Counted from the stretch's first letter, positions 1-10,801 are shown. The stretch: DNA of 33,515 nt from Pleurobrachia bachei (GCA_000695325.1 AVPN01000277.1:1-33515); one strand, 5' to 3'. The notes: generated from the sequence alone by a model not told the origin. Numbers and translations: made by a program.

Positions 1-1191
1 GGGATACAACACTTCATGCTACGTCGATACACCTCGGGTGTGTATTATCTTCTAACTCTGGGAGGGCTAGGGGTCGGCTGGTTGGTTGATATCTACAGAA
101 TTTCATTCCTCACAGAGAGCTTCAACCTGTCTCTAACGGTAAGGGAGTCTTATTGTCTTGAACTATTTTCGAATGAACCTATTGTGTATAACTCCCACTC
201 TCTCTCTCCCATTACAGCGTAACAAAAGCTCACCACCGGACCTTCACACCACACTCACGGATGCCTATATCTACTGCTTCCCCTTTGGGTTCCTGGGACT
301 TCACCATTTCTACCTATCCAGGCCTAAATGGGGCCTTCTTTACCTTCTCACTCTAGGGAACTTTGGTGTGGGTTGGTTGTTTGACTTGGTTAGGATGCGC
401 AAGTTGGTTGTTAGGAGAGACAATTGGTTGCTAAGTGATGCCTTTATTCTTTGGTTCCCCTTGGGTATCTTTGGAGCACACTGGCTTTACCTGAAACAAC
501 GGTGCCGAGCTGCTGCATACGCCTTTACACTTGGGTATGTGGGAATGTAATTGAGTTTAAATGTTTGCTTCCTTTTGGCACAAAAAAAACCAACACAACT
601 AACATTTATCTAACATGTAAAACCTAACACATCTATTGTTTAACACAACTACAACTAACACATGTCTTATTTTCCAGGTTTTTAGGGATTGGATGGCTGG
701 TAGATATCTACAGAATACCAATACATGTCAGATCACTGAATAGGAAATCAATGTTAGCTGGCCTTATACATGCTGATGATACAGACTCTTTACAGGTAAC
801 TTATGTAAATACAGATCAAATCCTATTGGAAATCCACTGCACTACTGAAGAGTCAAGTTAGCAATTAATTAAGACCCTTTTTCCAATAGATAATCTCGAA
901 TTATCCCTTTCTAATCATTATTCTAATGCACCATATATATTTCCTCAGTGGGACGACAGTGATTTCAGATCAGCTCTCCTCCCCGATTCCACTACCAAAC
1001 TCTCCCTGCGCTCCCCAAAGGTCCTCCTCACCCGAATGAACCGCCATGGTGTGTGTATGGAGTGTGATAGGGCCGCAGTGTGCCTCATGCCATGTTCCCA
1101 CTTTGCCCTGTGCTCTGGGTGTGTGACCAGCTCGGAACATTGTCCAAGATGTTTGGCACCCATTACAGGGTGGGCTACCGTTGATATTTAG
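1..1191 (+). CDS. TM2-RING membrane protein, copy 1 (5' end outside window)
   Basis: This is the 3' part of a gene whose complete twin starts at 2539; window base 1 matches base 2929. Exons seen: 1-138, 218-534, 678-795 and 949-1191, all with GT-AG borders and the same phases as the twin. It encodes most of TM2 domain 2, then TM2 domains 3 and 4 (repeats of a short hydrophobic pair ending in GVGWLxDLVR or GIGWLVDIYR) and a C-terminal RING finger with CMEC, PCSHFALCSGC and CPRC. No stop or frameshift breaks the visible exons, and the few differences from the twin (for example Ser for Pro after DIYRI) leave the RING intact, so both copies may work. A role as a membrane E3 ubiquitin ligase is inferred from the RING; the TM2 function is unknown. 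The first exon lies left of the window. Confidence 0.85.
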
Positions 1192-2024
1192 TAGTTATGT
1201 ACTAGGTGTTGTGTGTGCCACTTTTTACGTGTCATGTTAGGGAAACTGGAACATTTATCATGTTTACTGTGTTAGATGTGTAATAGAGTATGTTGGTTTT
1301 ACTGTGTTAGTGTGTGTTAAGGGTTGGCGTGTTAAACATTTATCCATAACCGCTGACGGTAAGGATAGTTTAGTATGCCAACATAATGGGGTTGTGCCAT
1401 TACGATATTTCTATATTTCCCTCTTACACAAAGTTAAATATATTTTCCCATTATGTCAAGATAAGTATGTATATGTATTACAAAGAGATATATTTTGTTT
1501 TGTATATCTTGCTATCTTTTCCACCGAATATAAAATATGTATCTCACACTCTTATATTTTTCATGTTTTTTTGATTTGTAAAATTTTATTTAACCAATTC
1601 TTGTTGTGTGTTTGTGAAACAAGGTGATTCAATGTGTTATATTTTTGTGTTTTTCCGCAAGACTACAGTGACAAGTCACAACTTTATTAGGGATCCCTAT
1701 GTCGTCGCGGTCGAGAGTTTTTCCTTTTTTTGTGTAGCCGGACTGTTTTTCTTGAAATTTTACCCCAAAACCGGTGGCAAAATGGCAAATGATCGAACCC
1801 AATGTATATGAGACTCATTGTAACTAACTCTACATATATTTAGCCCCTTTCTCTCTTCAGCAGTGTCTCCTCGGCTGTTAAAAAGTTATTCAAATTGGTG
1901 TGGCGATACGATTTTGTGTCTCGCTTGAAATAATGGCTCTCAGGTCATATAAATTTTCACAAATACATCTTTAGAATACACCTCTTGCCTCTGGTAAACC
2001 ATTTATTGTGTCTGCTTTTTAGTT
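1192..2024. other. Intergenic stretch: 3' flank of TM2-RING copy 1 and 5' flank of LIN52
   Basis: Up to about 1640 this is the same AT-rich sequence that follows copy 2 (about 4132-4755), so the duplication extends about 450 bp past the stop. From about 1650 the sequence is unique. I see no gene. A pyrimidine-rich run ending in AG just before the LIN52 ATG (about 2010-2022) may be the acceptor of a 5'-UTR intron. Confidence 0.5.
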
Positions 2025-2306
2025 ATGTCTAAATTACATAGCTCAGAATCTCTGGACAGGGCATCGCCTGAACTCTGGCCCGAAAAGGGACCTCCTTTAC
2101 CCCTTCACAATTCAACTGTTAGTGCGTGGGAGGCGGAACTAGAAAAAGACAATGTTGAAATGCTCCAGGAGCTCTCAAGTTTGACATCAGCTCAACTGAA
2201 AGAAAAAATAGACACGTTGTTAAAAATGAGTTACCAGTTAGGGGTTCAAGAACGTTATGAGATGAGCCGAGGGAAGTTTTTAAATGTTTTACCTAAAGCA
2301 TTGTAG
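2025..2306 (+). CDS. LIN52: LIN52 homolog, DREAM/MuvB complex subunit
   Basis: A single-exon ORF of 93 aa, recognised as LIN52, the small MuvB subunit that links the core to p107/p130 or B-Myb to control cell-cycle genes in the nucleus. Diagnostic segments are LDRASPELWPE (residues 11-21), the helix around NVEMLQELSSLTSAQL and the C-terminal YEMSRGKFLNVL. In vertebrate LIN52 the RASP serine is the DYRK1A site (S28), and an LxSxExL motif just before it docks the pocket protein; here LHSSESL (residues 5-11) and Ser15 keep both at the same spacing. The protein is slightly shorter than the human one (about 116 aa), mostly at the N terminus. It sits between two TM2-RING copies. I infer no functional link to them. 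Confidence 0.88.
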   Translation: MSKLHSSESLDRASPELWPEKGPPLPLHNSTVSAWEAELEKDNVEMLQELSSLTSAQLKEKIDTLLKMSYQLGVQERYEMSRGKFLNVLPKAL

Positions 2307-2538
2307 CTACCGTATTGCTGTACATATTATTATTGTCTAGCCGTGTGATTTCATTATTATTGTGACATGTAAAATACAAATATGCTATCCGTGATCTAAT
2401 AACTCATTCATTACATGCTTGCTCAGGTCTTATCCTCCGCCAGGTCTTATATATTTTTGTTTACTTTCTCTCTGATTTGTTTAACTCATCAGAAACATAC
2501 TTCCATTATACACACAACACTTCCTTGCTAGCTATGAA

Positions 2539-4131
2539 ATGCCCGGAGGATTTAGGGCGAAGGACTTGAACACGACATTCTGGCTTTGTGCTAGTCTAGG
2601 CTGGTGTGGCGCCCACCACTTCTATCTAGGTCGAACTCTATTTGGTGTTTTGTACCTCTTTACTTTTGGGTTCCTCGGCTTCGGATGGCTTTATGACCTC
2701 ACGCGAATTTCGAGTCTACAGTCGGACTCGCTTGCTCGCCTGTAAGTTGAACACAGTATCTAAATAACATTATTTTGTTTGCCAACCATTCCGAAATATG
2801 TATCAATGTTTAGTTCCACACCGAACAATCCAATCATATCCAAACCAATCTAAAGATGTTTCTCTCCCAGAGGCGGTATCCACAGACATGATGATATGAG
2901 GCTGCTGACTGTGTTCCTCGGATTTACAGGGATACAACACTTCATGCTACGTCGATACACCTCGGGTGTGTATTATCTCCTAACTCTGGGAGGGCTAGGG
3001 GTCGGCTGGTTGGTTGATATCTATAGAATTCCATTCCTCACAGAGAGCTTCAACCTGTCTCTAACGGTAAGGGAGTCTTATTGTCTTGAACTATTTTCGA
3101 ATGAACCTATTGTGTATAACTCCCACTCTCTCTCTCCCATTACAGCGTAACAAAAGCTCACCACCGGACCTTCACACCACACTCACGGATGCCTATATCT
3201 ACTGCTTCCCCCTTGGGTTCCTGGGACTTCACCATTTCTACCTATCCCGACCAAAATGGGGTCTTCTTTACCTTCTCACTCTAGGAAACTTTGGTGTGGG
3301 TTGGTTGTTTGACTTGGTTAGGATGCGCAAGTTGGTTGTTAGGAGAGACAATTGGTTGCTAAGTGATGCCTTTATTCTTTGGTTCCCCTTGGGTATCTTT
3401 GGAGCACACTGGCTTTACCTGAAACAACGGTGCCGAGCTGCTGCATACGCCTTTACACTTGGGTATGTTGGGAATGTAATTGATTTTAAATGTTTGCTTC
3501 CTTTTGGCACACAAAAACCAACACGTCATGTCACAAAAACTAAAACATATATAACATGTAAAACCTAACACAACTATTGTTTAACACAACTAACAAGTAA
3601 CAAATCTAATTTACCAGGTTTTTAGGGATTGGATGGCTGGTAGATATCTACAGAATACCAATACATGTCAGATCACTGAATAGGAAATCAATGTTAGCTG
3701 GCCTTATACATGCTGATGATACAGACTCTTTACAGGTAACTTATGTAAATACAGATCAAATCCTATTGAAAATCCACTGCACCACTGAAGAGTCAAGTTA
3801 GCAATTAACTAAGACCCTTTTCTCAATAGATAATCTCGAATTATCCCTTTCTAATCATTATTCTAATGCACCATATATATTTCCTCAGTGGGACGACAGT
3901 GATTTCAGATCAGCTCTCCTCCCCGATTCCACTACCAAACTCTCCCTGCGCTCCCCAAAGGTCCTCCTCACCCGAATGAACCGCCATGGTGTGTGTATGG
4001 AGTGTGATAGGGCCGCAGTGTGCCTCATGCCATGTTCACACTTTGCCCTGTGCTCTGGGTGTGTGACCAGCTCGGAACATTGTCCAAGGTGTTTGGCACC
4101 AATAACAGGGTGGGCTACCGTTGATATTTAG
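2539..4131 (+). CDS. Four-TM2-domain membrane protein with C-terminal RING finger, copy 2 (complete)
   Basis: Five exons, 2539-2741, 2871-3066, 3146-3462, 3618-3735 and 3889-4131, join in frame into 358 aa with GT-AG borders throughout. Residues about 11-58, 76-122, 148-196 and 204-252 are four TM2-type units: two hydrophobic segments, a small loop with HHFYLGR/HHFYLSR-like residues, and an end like GFGWLYDLTRI. That predicts about eight membrane segments. Residues 314-346 form a C3HC4 RING (C314, C317, C327, H329, C333, C336, C343, C346), close to the C-terminal RINGs of MULAN/IAP-type ligases. The link between TM2 unit 4 and the RING is acidic and short. The likely role is membrane-anchored ubiquitin ligation, inferred from the RING. 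Known TM2D proteins carry one TM2 domain and no RING, so this architecture is unusual. The MPGGFRAKDL start is the first ATG of the open frame. Confidence 0.87.
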
Positions 4132-5286
4132 TAGTTACTAGGTGTTGTGTGTGTCACTTTTTACGTGTCATGTTAGGGAAACTGGAACATTTATCATGTT
4201 TATTGTGTTAGATGTGTAATAGAGTATGTTGGTTTTACTGTGTTAGTGTGTGTTAAGGGTTGGCGTGTTAAACATTTATCCATAACCGCTGACGGTAAGG
4301 ATAGTTTAGTATGCCAACATAATGGGGTTGTGACATTACGATATTTCTATATTTCCCTCTTACACAAAGTTAAATATATTTTCCCATTATGTCAAGATAA
4401 GTACAGTCGGACCCCTATTTAGTGACCCCCGATTTAGTGACACCCCTATTTAGTGACAGGATAAATTTCCCCCGCTAGAGGAAACTAACGGTATTTGACC
4501 CCGATTTAGTGCCCACCCCCATTTAGTGACCAAAACCCTTTCCCCGAGGATGTCACTAAATGGGGGTCCGACTGTATATGTATTACAAAGAGATATATTT
4601 TGTTTTGTATATCTTGCTATCTTTTCCACCGAATATAAAATATGTATCTCACACTCTTATATTTTTCATGTTTTTTTTATTTGTAAAATTTTATTTAACC
4701 AATTCTTGTTGTGTGTTTGTGAAACAAGGTGATTCAATGTGTTATATTTTTGTGTTTTGTGTTTGATTTGGTAATATATGATGTGTGTACCAATATAATA
4801 CGTTAACAACTAATTCGTGTGAGTGTCATTGCGTGTCATTTATTGTATCATTTCCCCCCTTGTGACCCATTCCCCTGTTGACCCAGGCGGCCTGGCCAGG
4901 CCCCAGCCATACATCTGGCCTGTCGTAGTCTGATTTTCTAGCTCGTGCGGGGGCTAGGGCTGATACCTAGCTGTGTCTTTTTGATTAAAGACTATAAATG
5001 TGCCTCGGAGATATTACTTCCCATACGTCATAGTCTATTTTCTACCGATATCTCTCACAGCAGCCTCTCTTCTTCCTAATCAATGATTAATGAACTAATA
5101 ATTAGCCCCTCTTTCCTAATCAATTAATCAAGTATAACCCCTCTCCCCTAATAAATTAATCAATTATATACCCTCTTTATCTTCCCTAATCAATTAATCA
5201 GTCATATACCCTCTCGCCCAATTAATAAATTACCCCCCCCCTCGATTATAGCCGCGGTTGTTGTGTGACTAGTGTGTGACGATGGT
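4132..5286. other. Intergenic stretch with duplicated 3' flank and AT-rich short repeats
   Basis: The first about 600 bp repeat the 3' flank of copy 1, interrupted by the MITE at 4404-4574. About 5080-5235 is an imperfect tandem repeat of some 45 bp built on CTAATCAATTAATCA and ending in CCCCTCT, about four units. I see no gene here. Confidence 0.6.
4404..4574. mobile_element. MITE, pogo/Tigger-like, with TA target duplication
   Basis: A 171-bp element with terminal inverted repeats starting CAGTCGGACCCC and ending GGGGTCCGACTG, flanked by TA on both sides (4402-4403 and 4575-4576). Internal direct and inverted copies of a TTTAGTGAC motif are visible. The duplicated locus (about 1464-1475) lacks it, so it inserted after the TM2-RING duplication. 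It has no coding capacity. Assignment to the pogo/Tc1-mariner group rests on the CAG..CTG ends and the TA duplication. Confidence 0.82.
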
Positions 5287-6548
5287 ATGACCAATATTGC
5301 TAGTCGGCGGGCCCAGACCCTCCTTGATGGGGGTATAAAGATTCTCGCCCTGGACTTTGATATGACCATCTGTTCTATTCACACCCGGGGCCTCTTTATG
5401 GGAACTGAGGATGATCTGACCAGGTATGTAATATTTCCCTTTACAACGAGCAGTATGTAAATTCAATTCGGACTAAAAGACCAAGTTACTTGCAAAGTTA
5501 GACTGCCATTCGCGCACCCCGCGAGTTTGAACAAAGCAACAAGTTACCAGATCTGAACTTTGTATCGCATAAATTAAACAGTGGTCTCTGTGTGTTGTGT
5601 AGTGTTAGCAACTAGTACTCTGTACTGGTTATCGGGAGTTAGAGATGTGTGGTGTTATGTCACACCATTGTCGCCAATGTATGTATCGCAATTATCCCAT
5701 TTCACCAATCGGTCCCCCTCTTTGTGATCTCACTCGCTATTTATAACCTCCCTCCTCCCCAGATTGCGACAAATAAGTAATAACCTCCCTCCTCAGGTTG
5801 AGCAACAAATAACCCCCTCCTCCCCTTAGTTTGCTACAGCCAGGAATGGTGGAATTAATAAGAGCAGCAGCACCCAAACTCCAGATTGCAGTTACAACCT
5901 TTTCCCGGCAAACAGACCTCATTGGAAATGTCATCCGCCGGATTGCACCAAATACCATCGTCCGAGGGGATTTTCATTGTGAAACAATCAACAAATGTGA
6001 GTCAAGACTAACATCAACAATGTTAATTGTTAACAGGAGGGGGCCATATATGTTAATTGTTAGGTCGACGATTCTTAGAAGTCATTTTGGCTCCACCCTC
6101 CGTTTCTTGAGTTGTTACGTTCGTAACCTTCAATTCATCACCCATAACCCCAATCACCCCCTAGCGCTGGTAAGAGACGGTAAACAGACACACATCCATT
6201 CTGTTTTGGAGGAGTTATCGAGTAGAGGACAACATTTTACACCCGACCAAGTGCTCCTTGTGGATGACCAGGAAAATAATGTCTTTCATGCCGTTGATAA
6301 TGGTAAGGGCCGGGGGATTGGATAACAGGATTCTAGGGCAGAAGAAACCTGTGAAACTGATTATCCAGGAAGGCAATTAGTAGCTGAGTTCGCCTTACTC
6401 TGACTCTATTATAACTGAACCCTCACCCATGATTTCAGGTAGTTACGGTCTTGTTTTTCACTCAGTCAACTGTCTCTCAGCCCTTGATCGACCCTTTTCG
6501 TCCCCTAAACCATCATACCTGAAGTGTGTGTGCCACAAGAATCAATAA
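5287..6548 (+). CDS. HAD-superfamily phosphatase-like protein
   Basis: Four exons, 5287-5423, 5830-5996, 6165-6302 and 6439-6548, join in frame to 183 aa and a TAA that overlaps an AATAAA polyadenylation signal (6547-6552). HAD motif I is ALDFDMT, with the nucleophile Asp23 and acid Asp25 followed by Thr27; motif II is VTTFS (about 67-71); Lys108 may be motif III; motif IV is LLVDDQENN with Asp135-Asp136. These are the residues of Mg-dependent aspartyl-phosphate phosphatases. The short length without a big cap domain suggests a small-cap, MDP-1-like or FCP-like enzyme acting on a protein or a large substrate, but the substrate cannot be told. The ATG at 5287 is the first in frame with motif I. 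Intron 2 can also be read through in frame for a while, so the unspliced frame is misleading. Confidence 0.75.
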
Positions 6549-6552
6549 TAAA
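6547..6552 (+). promoter_or_regulatory. Polyadenylation signal AATAAA of the HAD-like gene
   Basis: AATAAA overlaps the stop codon of the last exon, which implies an extremely short 3' UTR. Confidence 0.55.
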
Positions 6553-6689
6553 GAACTGGGGGAATTGTTTTCTATATAATGTGTATCCGCGTAAAACAGT
6601 TGGTAACGAAGTAATCCTTGCCAGCGGGCAAAGGAGTTATTTCGTAACCAAGTAGAACAGATGATAGTGAGAAACAGAAAATTATGGTT

Positions 6690-6953
6690 AGAGAGACAGA
6701 GACAGAGACAGAGACAGAGACAGAGACAGAGACAGAGACAGAGACAGAGACAGAGACAGAGACAGAGACAGAGACAGAGACAGAGACAGAGACAGAGACA
6801 GAGACAGAGACAGAGACAGAGACAGAGACAGAGACAGAGACAGAGACAGAGACAGAGACAGAGACAGAGACAGAGACAGAGACAGAGACAGAGACAGAGA
6901 CAGAGACAGAGACAGAGACAGAGACAGAGACAGAGACAGAGACAGAGACAGAA
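6690..6953 (+). repeat. GACAGA hexanucleotide satellite, about 44 units
   Basis: Near-perfect tandem GACAGA repeats, purine-only apart from the C, followed by degenerate units (GACAGAAGACAGAAAA) to about 6980. The array is open in two frames (Arg-Gln and Thr-Glu repeats), which is only a consequence of the period and no evidence of coding. The left border of the LTV1 duplication lies at its degenerate right edge. Confidence 0.97.
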
Positions 6954-6979
6954 AACAGAAGACAGAAGACAGAAAATAG

Positions 6980-9297
6980 AAAACAGAACAGAGAGATGAA
7001 AAATTGGTTTGATAGGAATTGTGGGATAATATGCTTGTGTTTGTTATGAAATTATTATTAAATCATAGAAATTATTATGAATGGAATTTGAAATTAGCTG
7101 GTGGTGCAATAAAAACATATTGTAAAGTATGGATTGTTATTATTACTGGAGGAAATATAAAATATTATATTCGATACAAATATATATTGGCTCTTTTGTG
7201 TGGAATGATTAGTTTGTGTTAAGAAACACAGTACCTTGTTTAATTACCCAATTATAATGATTTATAATTCGAGTTTCGACCAACTTGTTTTAATATAACT
7301 GACAACTCCGTAAAATTCCAAAACTTAATCACCCTGTTTCTATTAAGTGGCTACAGTTATGGGTAGAAAGAAGAAGCCCTTTATAGACAAGAAGAATGCA
7401 ACAGTTTATAGGCTAGTCCACAGATCACAGAAGGATCCACTAATTGCTGATGAAACTGCGCCTCAACGTGTCTTCACTGAAATCCAAGGTTTGGGTGATG
7501 TATATCAAGTAACCAGTACTGCAACATGTAGCGGTAGTTAATAACTACTAGAGCTAGAAAGAGCTATCGATTTCAGTTCATATTTTAAACTAATATAACT
7601 ACGACTTCCACTAGGTGGCAACGATCAAGTTAAAACAGAGAGTAAACCTGATAACAGGGATGCACAACTGGCCAGTCAGCGGGAACATGGGATCTTCTTT
7701 GATGACGAATACGACTACATGCAGCACTTGCGAGAACGGGGTCAGAGTGATATTGTATGGGAGGCTAGCAACCCAACCAAACCAGGTAAATTCAGTTCCG
7801 ATATATTTCATGATCTCGAAACCCTATCTCAACCAACTTTTTCCTTGCAAATCTACAGGTAAAGTGCAGCTACCCTCATGTGTCCTGCCCTCTGCGCAGG
7901 AGGAGGCTATTGGCATGCTAGCCCATGGGGCACCCCGGGGTCTGGATCTATCCCTTGATCCTGATATTGTGGCTGCACTGGACGATGAATTCGATTGGGA
8001 GAACCCAGATTTAGAGCTAGAGGATGATTTTATTACTATGGTAAATATAGGGATCCCCTCGAGATATAATTTGGTAATCGCAATTATATTGTTCGATCTT
8101 TAGCGTTTTAAAACCATCACGACAATGAAAACAAGTTCAAAACAGAACAGAGAGATGAAAAATTGGTTTGATAGGAATTGTGGGATAATATGCTTGTGTT
8201 TGTTATGAAATTATTATTAAATCATAGAAATTATTATGAATGGAATTTGAAATTAGCTGGTGGTGCAATAAAAACATATTGTAAAGTATGGATTGTTATT
8301 ATTACTGGAGGAAATATAAAATATTATATTCGATACAAATATATATTGGCTCTTTTGTGTGGAATGATTAGTTTGTGTTAAGAAACACAGTACCTTGTTT
8401 AATTACCCAATTATAATGATTTATAATTCGAGTTTCGACCAACTTGTTTTAATATAACTGACAACTCCGTAAAATTCCAAAAATTAATCACCCTGTTTCT
8501 ATTAAGTAGCTACAGTTATGGGTAGAAAGAAGAAGCCCTTTATAGACAAGAAGAATGCAACAGTTTATAGGCTAGTCCACAGATCACAGAAGGATCCACT
8601 AATTGCTGATGAAACTGCGCCTCAACGTGTCTTTACTGAAATCCAAGGTTTGGGTGATGTATATCAAGTAACCAGTACTGCAACATGTAGCGGTAGTTAA
8701 TAACTACTAGAGCTAGAAAGAGCTATCGATTTCAGTTCATATTTTAAACTAATATAACTACGACTTCCACTAGGTGGCAACGATCAAGTTAAAACAGAGA
8801 GTAAACCTGATAACAGGGATGCACAACTGGCCAGTCAGCGGGAACATGGGATCTTCTTTGATGACGAATACGACTACATGCAGCACTTGCGAGAACGGGG
8901 TCAGAGTGATATTGTATGGGAGGCTAGCAACCCAACCAAACCAGGTAAATTCAGTTCCGATATATTTCATGATCTCGAAACCCTATCTCAACCAACTTTT
9001 TCCTTGCAAATCTACAGGTAAAGTGCAGCTACCCTCATGTGTCCTGCCCTCTGCGCAGGAGGAGGCTATTGGCATGCTAGCCCATGGGGCACCCCGGGGT
9101 CTGGATCTATCCCTTGATCCTGATATTGTGGCTGCACTGGACGATGAATTCGATTGGGAGAACCCAGATTTAGAGCTAGAGGATGATTTTATTACTATGG
9201 TAAATATAGGGATCCCCTCGAGATATAATTTGGTAATCGCAATTATATTGTTCGATCTTTAGCGTTTTAAAACCATCACGACAATGAAAACAAGTTC
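6980..9297 (+). repeat. Tandem duplication of the LTV1 promoter region and exons 1-3 (unit 1159 bp)
   Basis: Unit 1 is 6980-8138 and unit 2 is 8139-9297, with a constant offset of 1159 bp. Only a handful of differences were seen by eye (one in the exon 1 coding part, a few upstream), so the event is very recent or is an assembly artefact. Each unit begins with AAAACAGAACAGAGAG. The first unit has no exon 4 before the second begins. Confidence 0.93.
7359..8040 (+). pseudogene. Partial LTV1 copy: duplicated exons 1-3
   Basis: Exon 1 from 7359 (MGRKKKPFIDKK), exon 2 at 7615-7785 and exon 3 at 7859-8040 are intact and almost identical to those of the full gene at 8518. After exon 3 the next sequence is the second unit's promoter and exon 1, so this copy has no C-terminal exons of its own. 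It could be spliced past the second set of exons into exon 4 (exon 3 ends in phase 0, as does its twin), which would give the same protein from an upstream promoter. It could equally be dead. The sequence does not decide. Confidence 0.75.
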
Positions 9298-10763
9298 ATA
9301 AATTATTATACACTCAACAGCTCTCTACTTCAGGCGGAGGGAGAGTTGTGTGTTATCGAAGGTGAGGATGATGATGATCATACAATCTGTAGTGACGAGG
9401 AGGGAGAGGAGAGGGACCTTGATTCGGATTTCTATGACGACAATGATAGTCTCCCCGGTCTTGAGGGAGATGATGAAATGTGCAGGTTTACTGAGTACTC
9501 TGTGTCCTCGTCCGTCCTACCCCGGAATGAAAATCTTACCCATCTGGATAACAAGTTTGAAGAGGTGGGTTCTGTTCTGTTGATGTGTTTGTGGCCATGA
9601 GTTGTTGTTATTTGTGTGTGTGGCCATGAGTTGTTGTTATTTGTGTGTGTGGCCATGAGTTGTTGTTATTTGTGTGTGTGGCCATGAGTTGTTGTTATTT
9701 GTGTGTGTGGCCATGAGTTGTTGTTATTTGTGTGTGTGGCCATGAGTTGTTGTTATTTGTGTGTGTGGCCATGAGTTGTTGTTATTTGTGTGTGTGGCCA
9801 TGAGTTGTTGTTATTTGTGTGTGTGGCCATGAGTTGTTGTTATTTGTGTGTGTGGCCATGAGTTGTTGTTATTTGTGTGTGTGGCCATGAGTTGTTGTTA
9901 TTTGTGTGTGTGGCCATGAGTTGTTGTTATATGTGTGTGTGGCCATGAGTTGTTGTTATATGTGTGTGTGGCCATGAGTTGTTGTTATATGTGTGTGTGG
10001 CCATGAGTTGTTGTTATATGTGTGTGTGGCCATGAGTTGTTGTTATATGTGTGTGTGGCCATGAGTTGTTGTTATATGTGTGTGTGGCCATGAGTTGTTG
10101 TTATATGTGTGTGTGGCCATGAGTTGTTGTTATATGTGTGTGTGGCCATGAGTTGTTGTTATTTGGGTATCTTAATAACATCTTTTATTTCATTTAATTT
10201 AGTTTCTGGGAATCCGGTACATATATCAGGTGAACCAACCTGATGGTTTCCAAACAGTCAGTATTTAGTGGAAGTGTCAAGTGTGTCATACATTGTCATA
10301 AGACACTGTATAGTAGTTGAGTGTGAGACAAGATACTAACACTAGTTATTAGAATGCTGTACAACACGTCATCCTGCGAGTTATGATGATTTATATTCAC
10401 ATATCTCCGTGTATCTCCTGGGGATCTTCTGTGACAGAAAACTGTCATATTATATCACATATCGAGAAAGGGAAAAGATAAACGGTGGTGGGCCGGCCGT
10501 CGAGAGATATAATAATAATAATTTTCTGCAAGAGAGAGAGAGAAGAGAGAGAGAGGCAAAGAAGCAGAAAGACAGGCATGGAGAGAGAGGGAGATGTTGG
10601 AATTATGATAGTATCGGGGGCGAAATGAGACAGGTTGTCATTATCAATGGACAGATTGTGAATGGTAGTGAACGTGTCAGTATGTACATGGCAGTTTGGT
10701 AGGCTTTTAACTTCATTAAACGCTCTACTTGTATTCCGTTACTGGTATTTCTCTCTCTCTCTC

Positions 10764-10801
<38 letters not shown>

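Noticed and set aside
1304-1627. 107-residue ORF after TM2-RING copy 1 (also in part at 4240)
   Set aside because: It lies in the AT-rich 3' flank, differs in length between the two copies, is broken by a MITE in one, and shows no coding pattern.
4860-4980. GC-richer patch that might hold a tRNA or other small RNA
   Set aside because: I could not draw a cloverleaf or any convincing stem set.
6661-7049. Long Arg-Gln and Thr-Glu repeat ORFs
   Set aside because: They are read straight through the GACAGA array and have no other protein features; any hexamer array without a stop gives such frames.
7019-7222. 67-residue ORF repeated at 8178-8381 upstream of LTV1
   Set aside because: AT-rich and in the LTV1 upstream region; it is present twice only because the whole unit is duplicated, and it has no family features.
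9346-9600. Overlapping frames at LTV1 exon 4
   Set aside because: Only the frame giving RFTEYSVSSSV matches LTV1; the others are shadows.
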